Counted from the stretch's first letter, positions 53,747-63,294 are shown. The stretch: 64,000 bases of DNA from Wenyingzhuangia marina (GCF_900130035.1 NZ_FQXQ01000004.1:62001-126000), one strand, 5' to 3'. Notes: generated from the letters alone by a model not told the origin. A program made the numbers and translations.

Positions 53747-55846
53747 ATGTTTGATTTTGATACAAATATTACTTACTTAACAGGAATTGGGCCTGCCAAA
53801 GCATTAATGCTCCAAAAAGAAATGGGGGTTTTTAATGCAAATCAGTTATTGAATCTATTTCCAAACCGATATGTAGATAAATCAAAGATGTTTACTATTC
53901 GTGAATTGCAGGCAGGAAACACCGAAGTACAGATCAAAGGAATAGTGACAGATTTAAAAGAAGTAAAACAAAAGAGAGGTTCTCGTTTGGTAGCTACTTT
54001 TAAAGATGAAACAGGGAGTATGGAACTGATTTGGTTTAGGGTTAATAGATGGCTAAAGACCAGTATAAAGATTAACGAACCATATGTGATTTTTGGAAAG
54101 CTCAATTTTTTTAATGGAACTTTTAGCATGCCTCATCCAGATATGGAATTAGAGGTAAATTATAAAAAGAATTTTATAGCAGGTTTACAGGCTATTTATC
54201 CATCTACCGAGAAAATGAGTGCCAAAGGCTTTAATAATAAAGTGATGTCTAAGGCGATTCAACATTTAATTAAAGAAGCTTATCCTTTTATTCAGGAAAC
54301 CTTGTCTCAAGAAATATTAGATGAATATCAATTGTTAAGCAAAAAAGAAGCTTTATTACATATTCATTTTCCTAAAAATCAAGAGTATTTAGCTAGGGCT
54401 CAAAAACGATTAAAGTTTGAAGAGTTTTTCTTTATTCAAACCCAACTCATCAGAAACAAACTGGTGAGAAAAGACAAAATAAAAGGATTTGTGTTTGGAC
54501 AAGTAGGCGATTATTTTAATGATTTTTACAAATCAGGTTTAAAGTTTGATTTGACCAACGCTCAAAAAAGAGTATTGAAAGAAATCAGAGCAGATATGGC
54601 TAGTGGTGCGCATATGAATCGATTGCTGCAAGGAGATGTGGGAGCAGGAAAAACCATTGTGGCTTTGTTAACTATTTTAATTGCCTTGGATAATAATTTC
54701 CAAACAGCCATGTTAGCTCCCACAGAAATTTTAGCCACACAGCATTTTCAAGCGGTATCAGAATTGGTGACTCCATTTAATATTTCTGTAAAATTACTAA
54801 CAGGATCCACTAGAACCAAAGAACGTAGAATCATTCATGAAAGTTTAGAAGATGGTTCTTTGCAAATTTTAATAGGAACTCATGCCATTCTAGAAGATAA
54901 AGTGGTATTTAAAAATTTAGGCTTGGCCATTATTGATGAACAACATAGATTTGGAGTGGCTCAACGTTCTAAAATGTGGATGAAAAACACTTTGCCACCT
55001 CATGTATTAATTATGACGGCAACGCCTATTCCGAGAACTTTGGCTATGAGTGCGTATGGTGATTTAGATGTTTCTATGATTGATGAATTACCACCAGGAA
55101 GAAAACCTATTCAAACCGTACATAGATTTGATAGTGCTCGTTTGCGAGTCTTTAAATTTATGCGTGATGAAATTGAAAAAGGAAGACAAATTTACGTGGT
55201 GTATCCTTTGATAGAAGAATCTGAAGCCATGGATTATAAAGATTTACAAGATGGATATGAGAGTATTCAACGTGAATTTCCTCTCCCAAAATACAGAATT
55301 AGTATTGTACATGGAAAAATGAAACCTGCTGATAAGGAATTAGAAATGCAGCGTTTTGTAAAAGGGGAAACACAAATAATGGTGGCCACTACAGTCATAG
55401 AAGTTGGGGTAAATGTTCCCAATGCTTCCGTAATGATTATAGAAAGCGCAGAACGTTTTGGTTTGTCTCAATTACATCAGTTAAGAGGACGAGTAGGACG
55501 TGGAGCCGATCAGAGTTATTGTATTTTAATGTCTGGCGTAAAATTATCTAATGATTCTAAAACTCGTTTGGAAACTATGGTAAGAACCAGTGATGGATTT
55601 GAAATTGCAGAGGTAGATTTAAAACTCCGTGGTCCAGGAAATTTAATGGGTACGCAACAAAGCGGTGTGTTAAACTTAAAAATTGCTGATTTGGTAAGAG
55701 ATTCTAAAGAATTACACATGGCAAGAAATACAGCTTTGGAAGTGTTAAGAGAAGATCCTAATTTGACTTTAACTAAAAATTTACCTATCAAAAAAGCTTA
55801 TCAGCAAATACATAAAAGAACTAGTATTTGGGCGAATATTTCTTAA
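53747..55846 (+). CDS. recG: ATP-dependent DNA helicase RecG
   Basis: Branch-migrating helicase that remodels stalled forks, 699 residues. The wedge/OB domain is at about 55-150 (GIVTDLKEVKQKRGSRLVAT); helicase motifs: I GDVGAGKT, II IDEQHRFGVAQR (DEQH), III MTATPIPRTLA, VI QLRGRVGRG; the C-terminal TRG region is present. The ATG at 53747 is used; a GTG three codons upstream is possible. Confidence 0.97.
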   Translation: MFDFDTNITYLTGIGPAKALMLQKEMGVFNANQLLNLFPNRYVDKSKMFTIRELQAGNTEVQIKGIVTDLKEVKQKRGSRLVATFKDETGSMELIWFRVNRWLKTSIKINEPYVIFGKLNFFNGTFSMPHPDMELEVNYKKNFIAGLQAIYPSTEKMSAKGFNNKVMSKAIQHLIKEAYPFIQETLSQEILDEYQLLSKKEALLHIHFPKNQEYLARAQKRLKFEEFFFIQTQLIRNKLVRKDKIKGFVFGQVGDYFNDFYKSGLKFDLTNAQKRVLKEIRADMASGAHMNRLLQGDVGAGKTIVALLTILIALDNNFQTAMLAPTEILATQHFQAVSELVTPFNISVKLLTGSTRTKERRIIHESLEDGSLQILIGTHAILEDKVVFKNLGLAIIDEQHRFGVAQRSKMWMKNTLPPHVLIMTATPIPRTLAMSAYGDLDVSMIDELPPGRKPIQTVHRFDSARLRVFKFMRDEIEKGRQIYVVYPLIEESEAMDYKDLQDGYESIQREFPLPKYRISIVHGKMKPADKELEMQRFVKGETQIMVATTVIEVGVNVPNASVMIIESAERFGLSQLHQLRGRVGRGADQSYCILMSGVKLSNDSKTRLETMVRTSDGFEIAEVDLKLRGPGNLMGTQQSGVLNLKIADLVRDSKELHMARNTALEVLREDPNLTLTKNLPIKKAYQQIHKRTSIWANIS

Positions 55847-55865
55847 GGATTAAAAGATACAAATT

Positions 55866-55900
55866 ATTGAGCATTGTAAATTGCACATTGCTAATTGAAA
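55866..55900 (+). repeat. ATTGNNN heptamer array upstream of pheT
   Basis: Five in-phase units: ATTGAGC, ATTGTAA, ATTGCAC, ATTGCTA, ATTGAAA. Four bases constant, three variable, as in the AGTANNN array. The array overlaps the -33 region of the pheT promoter. Confidence 0.75.
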
Positions 55901-55903
55901 TCG

Positions 55904-55911
55904 TAAATTTG
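55904..55911 (+). promoter_or_regulatory. Probable pheT promoter
   Basis: TAAATTTGCGCAC matches TAnnTTTG; a TTG at 55881-55883, itself inside an ATTGNNN unit, gives a 20-base spacer. Confidence 0.55.
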
Positions 55912-55937
55912 CGCACTTAAAACAGAATTTTAAACAG

Positions 55938-58364
55938 ATGAAAATATCATACAATTGGTTAAAACAATTTATTAAGATTGACTGGGAAGCTGAAAAGACT
56001 GGTGAATTGTTAACTGATCTAGGTTTAGAAGTAGAGGGGATTGAAAAGGTAGAATCTATCAAAGGAAGCTTAGAAGGAGTGGTGGTTGGTGAGGTTTTAA
56101 CTTGTGAAAAACATCCTAATGCAGATAAATTAAGTGTTACTACAGTAAATGTTGGAGGTGAAGCTCCTATTCAAGTAGTGTGTGGTGCTCCAAATGTGGC
56201 AGCGGGTCAAAAAGTGCCTGTGGCTACTGTTGGAACGATCTTGTATGATGAAAAAGGAGAAGGGTTTAAAATTAAAAAAGGAAAAATTAGAGGAGAAGAA
56301 AGTCACGGAATGATTTGTGCCGAAGATGAATTAGGTCTAGGTAAAGGTCATGATGGGATCATGGTTTTGGCTGAAGATTTGGTTCCTGGAACTCCAATTG
56401 CTGAGGTATTTAATATTGAGGTAGATGAAGTTTTTGAAATAGGATTAACGCCTAACAGAGCCGATGCGATGAGTCACTTGGGAGTAGCAAGAGACTTACG
56501 TGCTGGATTGATGCAACAAGGAATTCAAAAAGAATTGGTAACACCTTCTGTAAGTGATTTTCACGTATATGAAAGAGCTTTAAAGTTTGATATTCATGTC
56601 AAGAATTTTGAATTGGCTCCTAAATATGCAGGAGTTGCTATTAAAGATATAAAAGTTGCAGATTCCCCAGAATGGTTGCAAAATAAATTAAAAGCAATTG
56701 GAATTAAACCTACAAATAACGTAGTAGATGTAACTAATTACGTATTACACGAATTAGGGCAGCCATTACACGCTTTTGATGCGAATAAAATTTCAGGAGG
56801 AAAAGTAGTGGTAACTACCTTAGAAGAAGGAACGAAGTTTACTACTTTAGATGGAGTTGAACGTACTTTAAGCGAAGAAGATTTAATGATTTGTGATGCT
56901 GATGAAACGCCATTGTGTATTGCAGGAGTTTTTGGAGGTTTAGAATCAGGGGTTACAGAAAATACGACTGCAATCTTTTTAGAATCAGCCTATTTTAATC
57001 CAGTATCAATTCGTAAAACAGCTAAAAGACACGGTTTAAATACCGATGCTTCTTTCCGTTTTGAAAGAGGAATTGATCCTAATGGAACAAAATACGCGTT
57101 GATTAGAGCAGCTTTGTTAATAGAGGAAATTACAGGAGGAAAAGCTGTTTCTGATGTAGATGTAGTGTACCCAAATAAGATTGAAGATTTTGAAGTTTTT
57201 ATGTCTTATGAAAACGTAGCAAGAATTATTGGTCAAAAATTACCGAATGATACCATTAAAAATATTTTAGCTTCTTTAGAAATTAAAATCAATAGCGAAA
57301 CCGAAGGTGGTTTAGGATTGGTAGTGCCTGCTTATAGAGTAGATGTGCAAAGAGAAGCGGATATTGTAGAAGAAATTTTACGTGTTTACGGATATAACAA
57401 TATTGAGTTTTCACACAAATTAAATACTTCTATTGAACCTTCAAGGTTTGATGGTGTAAAAACTGAAAATACCATTGCAGAGCAATTAAGAGTTCAAGGG
57501 TTTAATGAAACCATGGCAAACTCTTTAACCAAGCCTTCTTATGTTGAATTGTCAGAAAATTTAAATTCTGAGAACAATGTAGAAATGTTAAATCCTTTAA
57601 GTGGTGATTTGGCAGTGATGAGACAATCTTTATTGTTTAGTGGTTTGGAATCTGTAAGTTATAACATCAACAGAAAAAATAATGATATTAAGTTTTACGA
57701 GTTTGGTAAAACCTATCATAAATACAATGAGAAGTACGAGGAGAAAAAACACTTGACTTTATTTATTTCAGGAAACAGAGATAAAGAAGCTTGGAATGCT
57801 CCAAAAAAAATCACTGATTTTTATTATATCAAAGCCGTTGTTAATGGTGTTTTAGAAAGATTAGGTCATAAAAACGTTAAAGTAACTCCAACTAAAAACG
57901 ATGTATTTTCTGAAGGAATTACTTTTGCTTTAGGAAAAATGAAGTTGGTAGATGTGGGAATGGTAAGTCCTAAAATCTTAAAAGAATTTGGAATTAAACA
58001 AGAGGTTTTTTATGCAGATTTTGATTGGGATACTATTTTAAAAATATCACAAAACAACAAATTAAAAGTAACAGCTTTGCCAAAATATCCTTTGGTAAAA
58101 AGAGATTTGGCTTTGTTACTAAACAAAGAGGTTGCTTTTAAAGATTTATACAATGCTGCTTTTCAATCAGAAAAACAATTGTTAAAAGAAGTTGATTTGT
58201 TTGATGTGTATGAAGGAGATAAATTACCAGAAGGCAAAAAGTCTTATGCCTTGAGTTTTGTGTTACAAGATGAAAACAAAACTTTAGAAGACAAACAAAT
58301 AGAAAAAATTATGACCAAGCTTCAAAACTCGTTTGAAAAACAGTTTGATGCTTCATTAAGATAA
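55938..58364 (+). CDS. pheT: Phenylalanyl-tRNA synthetase beta subunit
   Basis: 808 residues, normal length. The tRNA-binding domain (about 40-150, VVVGEVLTCEKHPNADKLSV), B3/B4 domain (about 210-390, ESAYFNPVSIRKTAKRHGL), B5 and the catalytic-like core follow, and the C-terminal anticodon-binding FDX-ACB domain ends KIMTKLQNSFEKQFDASLR. pheS is not adjacent, as is common in Bacteroidota. Confidence 0.98.
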   Translation: MKISYNWLKQFIKIDWEAEKTGELLTDLGLEVEGIEKVESIKGSLEGVVVGEVLTCEKHPNADKLSVTTVNVGGEAPIQVVCGAPNVAAGQKVPVATVGTILYDEKGEGFKIKKGKIRGEESHGMICAEDELGLGKGHDGIMVLAEDLVPGTPIAEVFNIEVDEVFEIGLTPNRADAMSHLGVARDLRAGLMQQGIQKELVTPSVSDFHVYERALKFDIHVKNFELAPKYAGVAIKDIKVADSPEWLQNKLKAIGIKPTNNVVDVTNYVLHELGQPLHAFDANKISGGKVVVTTLEEGTKFTTLDGVERTLSEEDLMICDADETPLCIAGVFGGLESGVTENTTAIFLESAYFNPVSIRKTAKRHGLNTDASFRFERGIDPNGTKYALIRAALLIEEITGGKAVSDVDVVYPNKIEDFEVFMSYENVARIIGQKLPNDTIKNILASLEIKINSETEGGLGLVVPAYRVDVQREADIVEEILRVYGYNNIEFSHKLNTSIEPSRFDGVKTENTIAEQLRVQGFNETMANSLTKPSYVELSENLNSENNVEMLNPLSGDLAVMRQSLLFSGLESVSYNINRKNNDIKFYEFGKTYHKYNEKYEEKKHLTLFISGNRDKEAWNAPKKITDFYYIKAVVNGVLERLGHKNVKVTPTKNDVFSEGITFALGKMKLVDVGMVSPKILKEFGIKQEVFYADFDWDTILKISQNNKLKVTALPKYPLVKRDLALLLNKEVAFKDLYNAAFQSEKQLLKEVDLFDVYEGDKLPEGKKSYALSFVLQDENKTLEDKQIEKIMTKLQNSFEKQFDASLR

Positions 58365-58367
58365 TCT

Positions 58368-58399
58368 AAAAGCCTTTGAATTTTCAAAGGCTTTTTTTT
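58368..58399 (+). terminator. Intrinsic terminator after pheT
   Basis: AAAAGCCTTTGAA and TTCAAAGGCTTTT (58368-58395) form a near-perfect stem with a 2-base tip, then a T run. Confidence 0.9.
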
Positions 58400-58435
58400 G
58401 AGATTCGTTTCACATAGCGAATGAAATAAAGTTCG

Positions 58436-58443
58436 TAAATTTG
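58436..58443 (+). promoter_or_regulatory. Probable pyrD promoter -7 element
   Basis: TAAATTTGCGACC matches TAnnTTTG, 26 bases before the ATG. Confidence 0.5.
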
Positions 58444-58468
58444 CGACCAACAAACAAAGACAAAAACT

Positions 58469-59509
58469 ATGAGTCTATACAAGGCTATTATCCGTCCCAT
58501 CTTCTTTCAATTCGATCCAGAAAAAGTACATTATTTTACTTTTGATATGATTAAATTCATGTCTAAAATTCCAGGAGTTTCTGCTTTGACGAGAAGTATG
58601 TATAAGGTTGAAGATAGAAGATTAGAAAGAAATTTGTTTGGAATTACTTTTCCAAATCCAGTAGGTTTGGCAGCGGGGTTTGATAAAAATGCTGTGTTGT
58701 TTAATGAATTGGCAGATTACGGTTTTGGATTTATAGAAATTGGAACAGTAACTCCAAAAGCACAGGCTGGAAATCCTAAAAAACGTTTGTTTAGGTTAAA
58801 AGATGATCAAGGAATTATCAATAGAATGGGGTTTAATAACAATGGGATTGAAGCAGCTATTGAAAATTTAAAAAAGAACAAAGGAAAAGTAATTGTTGGG
58901 GGAAATATTGGGAAAAATACCGATATTCCTACAGAACAATACACGCAAGATTATTGTGAAGTTTTTGAAGCTTTACATCCTCATGTAGATTATTTTGTAC
59001 TGAATGTAAGTTGTCCTAATGTTAGTAGTCATGCTAAGTTGGGAGATAAAGACTATTTGTTAGAGTTGATTGCGGCGGTGCAAAAGTTAAACAGTGCTAA
59101 AAAAGAGTTAAGACCTATTTTATTAAAAATTGCTCCAGATTTAAATCCACATCAATTAGATGAAATTATAGAGATTGTTGCAGAAACTAAGATTGATGGA
59201 GTCATTGCTTCAAACACTTCTGTAAACAGAGAAGGATTAAAAGCTACAGAGAAAAGATTGACTGAAATTGGAAATGGAGGATTGAGTGGAAAACCTATAA
59301 AAGATAGAAGTACCGCTACCATTCAATATTTGGCAGACAAATCAAATAAAGCCTTTCCAATTATTGGAGTAGGAGGAATTCATTCAGCTGAAGATGCTTT
59401 GGAAAAAATAGCAGTAGGAGCAGACTTAGTTCAGGTATATACCGGATTTATTTATGAAGGTCCTTCGTTGGTTAAAAAGATCAACAAAGCGATTTTACAA
59501 TCTTCTTAA
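58469..59509 (+). CDS. pyrD: Dihydroorotate dehydrogenase, quinone-dependent (class 2)
   Basis: Fourth step of pyrimidine synthesis, 346 residues. Class 2 features: N-terminal helical membrane-association region (about 1-45), [33 protein letters not shown], and the catalytic serine in [12 protein letters not shown]-binding [15 protein letters not shown] is intact. It couples to the quinone pool at the inner membrane. The GT2 gene follows 9 bases downstream. Confidence 0.97.
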   Translation: MSLYKAIIRPIFFQFDPEKVHYFTFDMIKFMSKIPGVSALTRSMYKVEDRRLERNLFGITFPNPVGLAAGFDKNAVLFNELADYGFGFIEIGTVTPKAQAGNPKKRLFRLKDDQGIINRMGFNNNGIEAAIENLKKNKGKVIVGGNIGKNTDIPTEQYTQDYCEVFEALHPHVDYFVLNVSCPNVSSHAKLGDKDYLLELIAAVQKLNSAKKELRPILLKIAPDLNPHQLDEIIEIVAETKIDGVIASNTSVNREGLKATEKRLTEIGNGGLSGKPIKDRSTATIQYLADKSNKAFPIIGVGGIHSAEDALEKIAVGADLVQVYTGFIYEGPSLVKKINKAILQSS

Positions 59510-59518
59510 AGAACTACT

Positions 59519-60463
59519 ATGTTTTCTTTTATCATTCCTTTATACAATCGTCCAGAAGAGATCGATGAATTGTTGTTTAGTTTAACCAAACAGAATTATC
59601 CCAAACCTTTTGAGATTGTTATTGTAGAAGACGGGTCTGATAATAATGCTAAAGAAATTATAGAAAGCTATAGAGATCGTTTAAATATTCAATATTTTTT
59701 AACGCAGAATCAAGGAGCTGGAATGGCAAGGAATTATGGAATGTCTCAAGCTAAAGGAGATTATTTTATTGTATTAGATTCTGATGTTTTAGTGCCAGCT
59801 AATTATCTAAAAAGGGTTAAAAAGGCTTTACAAGCCAATTACACCGATGCTTTTGGAGGTCCCGATGCAGCACATCCTACTTTTACACCTATGCAAAAAG
59901 CGATTAACTTTTCTATGACTTCTATGATGACTACTGGAGGAATTAGAGGAAAGAAAAAAGGAGTTGGGAAATTTCAACCAAGAAGCTTTAATCTTGGAAT
60001 TTCTAGAAAAGCATTTGAAAAAACAGGGGGATTTTCTTCTATGAAAATAGGAGAAGATATTGACTTGTCTTTTAGACTTTGGGAACATGGATTCGAGACT
60101 CAGTTGATAGAAAAAGCTTTTGTATATCACAAAAGAAGAACCTCTATTGAAGCTTTTTATAAACAAACTTTTAAGTTTGGAAGTGCAAGACCTGTATTGA
60201 ATAAAAAATATCCTGGAACTGCTAAAATCACCTATTGGTTTCCTAGTGTTTTTATCACAGGATTTATACTATCCTCTCTTCTTTTTATGATGGGGAGTTG
60301 GGAATTGATAACTCTTTATTACTTATACTTTATGTTGTTGTTTATGTCTTCTTTAATTGTGAACAAAAACATTACGGTTGCATTTTTATCAATCATCACT
60401 ACTTTGGTACAAATGACTGGTTACGGTTTTGGATTTTTAAAATCGATGTTTTTTAAGAGTTAA
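59519..60463 (+). CDS. GT2-family glycosyltransferase with C-terminal membrane helices
   Basis: 314 residues. GT-A fold starts FSFIIPLYNRPEEIDELL; nucleotide-sugar motif VLDSDVLV (DxD) near 92-98; acceptor region GEDIDLSFRLWEHGF with the ED pair. Two membrane helices at about 243-262 and 266-290 anchor it. No cell-wall cluster is adjacent, and co-transcription with pyrD may be incidental. Sugar unknown. Confidence 0.9.
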   Translation: MFSFIIPLYNRPEEIDELLFSLTKQNYPKPFEIVIVEDGSDNNAKEIIESYRDRLNIQYFLTQNQGAGMARNYGMSQAKGDYFIVLDSDVLVPANYLKRVKKALQANYTDAFGGPDAAHPTFTPMQKAINFSMTSMMTTGGIRGKKKGVGKFQPRSFNLGISRKAFEKTGGFSSMKIGEDIDLSFRLWEHGFETQLIEKAFVYHKRRTSIEAFYKQTFKFGSARPVLNKKYPGTAKITYWFPSVFITGFILSSLLFMMGSWELITLYYLYFMLLFMSSLIVNKNITVAFLSIITTLVQMTGYGFGFLKSMFFKS

Positions 60464-60499
60464 TGTTGTGGAGTTGTTTGTTTGAGAGTTCTTAATTTT

Positions 60500-60543
60500 C
60501 ACTACTCACTACTCACTACTCACTACTCACTACTCACTACTCA
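60500..60543. repeat. Perfect CACTACT tandem repeat, 6.3 units
   Basis: Six exact copies of CACTACT and a partial one. On the minus strand the unit is AGTAGTG, of the AGTANNN type. The stop codon of the downstream minus-strand gene (60537-60539) lies within the array. Confidence 0.95.
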
Positions 60544-61079
60544 AGAATCCTGGTTTCAAAACCATCAATACTCACAGTGTTTTTTTCTTCCCAATAAGTT
60601 TCAATTTTTTCTTGACCTTGCTTTTGAGCCCAATTTTTTAAAACAGTTCTATCTTCTTTGTAATCCATAAAAGGTACTGCATAACCGCAAGAGGTTTGTA
60701 CCAAATCTACTTCCATTTCAATCACTTGTCTAGAACCTGGTGTTTCAGGAAATAAGTCAATAAAATCTTGATATTCTTGATCTCTAGGATGATAAATTTT
60801 AGCAGTACCATACAATCTTAAAATCATAGGTTTTCCTTCAAAAGCACAGAACATAATGGTCATTCTATCGTTTTTTAACAAATGAGCAGCAGTTTCGTTT
60901 CCGCTTCCTGTTAAGTTTAACCAAGCTATTTTGTTTTTGTTTATAACTCTAAAAGAATCCATTCCTTTGGGAGATACATTTACATTTCCTGTTTCTGCAG
61001 CCGTACCTACAAAAAATATTTTTTGATTTTTGATGAACTCTTGTAGCTCAGGAGCTATTTCAGTAAATTTTTTTCCCAT
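60537..61079 (-). CDS. Pyridoxamine 5'-phosphate oxidase-family FMN-binding protein
   Basis: 180 residues. Split-barrel flavin-binding fold: IFFVGTAAETGNVNVSPKGM near 21-40, IAWLNLTGSGNETAAHLLKN, and ILRLYGTAKIYHPRD, as in the general stress-type PNPOx proteins. The C-terminal lid specific for true PdxH is not seen, so vitamin B6 synthesis is unlikely. The stop codon is inside a CACTACT tandem repeat; because it sits in the first unit met, changes in copy number would not change the protein. Confidence 0.87.
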   Translation of the reverse strand: MGKKFTEIAPELQEFIKNQKIFFVGTAAETGNVNVSPKGMDSFRVINKNKIAWLNLTGSGNETAAHLLKNDRMTIMFCAFEGKPMILRLYGTAKIYHPRDQEYQDFIDLFPETPGSRQVIEMEVDLVQTSCGYAVPFMDYKEDRTVLKNWAQKQGQEKIETYWEEKNTVSIDGFETRILE

Positions 61080-61151
61080 GATTTTTTCAAGAAATTAAAA
61101 AGTACAAAATTTTTATAAAAATACTAAAAGACTAATATGTTTTAGCTTAGT

Positions 61152-62540
61152 TTATTTAGAAAGATTAAGAGGTAAAGTGAATTTAAAATCACTTCCTTTT
61201 CCTTCCTCACTTTTAACTCCAATATGTCCCCCAAGTTTCTTTACAAATTCTATACAAAGTACCAAACCTAGTCCAGAACCTTTTTCGTCCGCGGTACCTA
61301 TAGATGATATATGACTAGATAAATCAAAAATAGTATGAATTGTTTTTTCATTCATACCAACTCCGTTGTCGGAAATAGAAATTTCGATATGATCTTGATT
61401 GATGGTTGTTAAAATATTAATTTCTCCTCCTTGATTTGTGAATTTTATAGCGTTAGAAATTAGGTTTCGTAAAATGGTACCTAAAATATTTTTATCAGTG
61501 TATAGTTCTAGGTCGTCGGTAGGAGAATAATGAATGGTAATGTTCTTAGCTTTAGCAACAGATGTTTTAAGTGCTATCGTCTCATGTATAATTTTTGACA
61601 GCATAATTGTTTCTAAGTTTAAACTTAGCTCTTCTGTTTGAGCTCTTGCCCAATTTAATAAGTTGTCAAGCAAGGCAAGTGTGTTTTGAGCTGTAGTATT
61701 AATAATATTTATATATTCCTCTGATGATGAATGATTGGTTTTATTTCCGTTTGCTAATAATAATTCTGATAAACCTAAAATGTTATTAAAAGGACTTCTT
61801 AAATCGTGTGCAATAATTGAAAATAGTTTGTTTTGTGTTTGGTTTAATTTTTCAAGTTTAAGTTGATTCTTTTGAATGATTAAATTTTTTTTAAGAATTG
61901 TTTTTTGATCTACTTCTTTTAAAAGCATAATAAAACCAACATTACAAGAACTAATTGCAAAAGTAGAAATAATGAGAAACCAATTGTTAAATGTAGTGAC
62001 CTTTAAAAGACTGTAATCAGGTCCTGTTTGATAGATGTCAAACACACGAATAAGTTGAAATATTGAATACACAAAAAGAACACAGCTTAAAAGCAAAGAA
62101 AACTTGTATTTACTTTTGTGGTTAAAGAGATAAAAGGCACTAATTCCATAGAAAAAAGAACAAGAAAGAGTTCTTGTAATATGGATAACGGTTAAATTGT
62201 TTTCAGCTATTAAAATGGCAGAATAAAAAAGTAAAACAGAAATGGAGAAAATCCAAATAAGGTTTTTTCGCACTTTTCCATCAAATGAAATAAGTCCAAA
62301 TGATGCAATAGCAAAACTAGAAATCATTAAAAAATTATTGATAAGGACTGTGTTTAAGACAGGAAAAATATTATGATTGCTAAAAAGAAAGATGGCAACC
62401 GTTTGAAAAATAATAGACAAGGTAAGCAACATTAAGTACCAATATTTGTGTTGATAAAAATATTGATAGATAAAAAGGACAATAATAAACAAATTGTTTA
62501 GTGCTAAAAAAAAGAATATCGAAGCGTAATCTAAGGTCAT
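61152..62540 (-). CDS. Integral-membrane sensor histidine kinase
   Basis: 462 residues. The N-terminal about 215 residues contain six or seven hydrophobic helices (LNNLFIIVLFIYQYFY, LIWIFSISVLLFYSAIL and others) with no large external domain, so it senses within or near the membrane. A short coiled coil (KKNLIIQKNQLKLEKLNQTQ) leads to the HisKA H-box IAHDLRSPFNNILG, N-box LISNAIKFT, G1 ISDNGVGM and G2 KGSGLGLVL, all intact. There is no receiver domain or adjacent regulator gene. A pair of mirrored 9-base sites lies upstream. Confidence 0.9.
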   Translation of the reverse strand: MTLDYASIFFFLALNNLFIIVLFIYQYFYQHKYWYLMLLTLSIIFQTVAIFLFSNHNIFPVLNTVLINNFLMISSFAIASFGLISFDGKVRKNLIWIFSISVLLFYSAILIAENNLTVIHITRTLSCSFFYGISAFYLFNHKSKYKFSLLLSCVLFVYSIFQLIRVFDIYQTGPDYSLLKVTTFNNWFLIISTFAISSCNVGFIMLLKEVDQKTILKKNLIIQKNQLKLEKLNQTQNKLFSIIAHDLRSPFNNILGLSELLLANGNKTNHSSSEEYINIINTTAQNTLALLDNLLNWARAQTEELSLNLETIMLSKIIHETIALKTSVAKAKNITIHYSPTDDLELYTDKNILGTILRNLISNAIKFTNQGGEINILTTINQDHIEISISDNGVGMNEKTIHTIFDLSSHISSIGTADEKGSGLGLVLCIEFVKKLGGHIGVKSEEGKGSDFKFTLPLNLSK

Positions 62541-62610
62541 ATTTATTCTTCTTTATTAGTTTTAACTTGTTATTGAAAGTAATTTGTGTTCTTTTTAGAA
62601 AAAACATACG

Positions 62611-62652
62611 GTACTTAGTAAATATACGTAAAATACTGTACTAAGTAAATAT
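62611..62652. promoter_or_regulatory. Two mirrored 9-base sites upstream of the histidine kinase
   Basis: GTACTTAGTAAATAT (62611-62625) and GTACTAAGTAAATAT (62638-62652), 27 bases apart centre to centre. Cores TACTTAGTA and TACTAAGTA are exact reverse complements and each is a quasi-palindrome. They lie in the 277-base gap between the kinase and the small membrane protein; the rest of the gap is AT-rich with nothing else I can support. Confidence 0.4.
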
Positions 62653-62817
62653 TTTATATGAACTTTAGTTACGGTCAACTTTATAATTTAAACTCCAGTT
62701 TTAGTATTCTTTTTTTAATAGCATTTTATTCCATTAGACCTTAGTTTGCTTTTTAGGATTAGTAACTCACTCTTTATAAATAATTTTTAATGATGATTAA
62801 TACATGATTTTAATTTT

Positions 62818-62943
62818 TTAGTTGTCTTTATGTTCAAAATCTTCTTTGTCTTTGTTTTGAATTCTTTTGATGATTAAATAAATAATGATTCCAATAGTAA
62901 TGATTAGAAAAGCAGCGTATATACCTAGAATTAAAAAACTCAT
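62818..62943 (-). CDS. 41-residue single-span membrane protein
   Basis: Translation: one hydrophobic helix (FLILGIYAAFLIITIGIIIY, residues 3-22) then a charged tail KRIQNKDKEDFEHKDN. The ATG at 62943 is 2 bases after the stop codon of the YbjQ-type gene, so it is co-transcribed. The helix followed by positively and then negatively charged residues resembles CcoQ-like or similar small subunits, but no family can be assigned. It could anchor or modulate its neighbour. Confidence 0.7.
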   Translation of the reverse strand: MSFLILGIYAAFLIITIGIIIYLIIKRIQNKDKEDFEHKDN

Positions 62944-62945
62944 TT

Positions 62946-63260
62946 TTATTTTAGTTTAACAGCAGTTCCATAAGCTAGAATTTCAGAAGCTCCTTGAGTA
63001 ATGGTAGAAGTAGTAAGTCTGATGTTTACGATGGCATCTGCTCCTAGTTTTTGTGCATCTTGTGTCATTCTTTGTAAAGCTTGTTCTCTAGCTTGAGCTT
63101 GTAGTTTGGTGTATTCATCAAGTTCCCCTCCAACAAAGTTTTTTAATCCTGCCATAAAATCACTGGCTACACTTTTAGCTCTTACAGTGCTTCCTCTTGC
63201 AATACCTAAAATTTCTGTAATTTCTTTATTTGGAATGTTTTCTGTTGTGGTAATAATCAT
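62946..63260 (-). CDS. YbjQ/UPF0145-family protein
   Basis: 104 residues forming one domain: GIARGSTVRAKSVASDFMAG, a charged helix LQAQAREQALQRM, and LGADAIVNIRLTTSTITQGA with AYGTAVKLK at the end. The family, annotated as putative heavy-metal binding, forms ring-shaped oligomers; the metal role is not proven. Followed at once by the 41-residue membrane protein. Confidence 0.92.
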   Translation of the reverse strand: MIITTTENIPNKEITEILGIARGSTVRAKSVASDFMAGLKNFVGGELDEYTKLQAQAREQALQRMTQDAQKLGADAIVNIRLTTSTITQGASEILAYGTAVKLK

Positions 63261-63294
63261 GTTTTCTGTATTAAATTTTTAATACTTAAATATA

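Noticed and set aside
60482-60670. Plus-strand frame of 62 codons after the GT2 gene
   Set aside because: Its N-terminal part is the translated CACTACT repeat and the rest is antisense to the FMN-binding protein.
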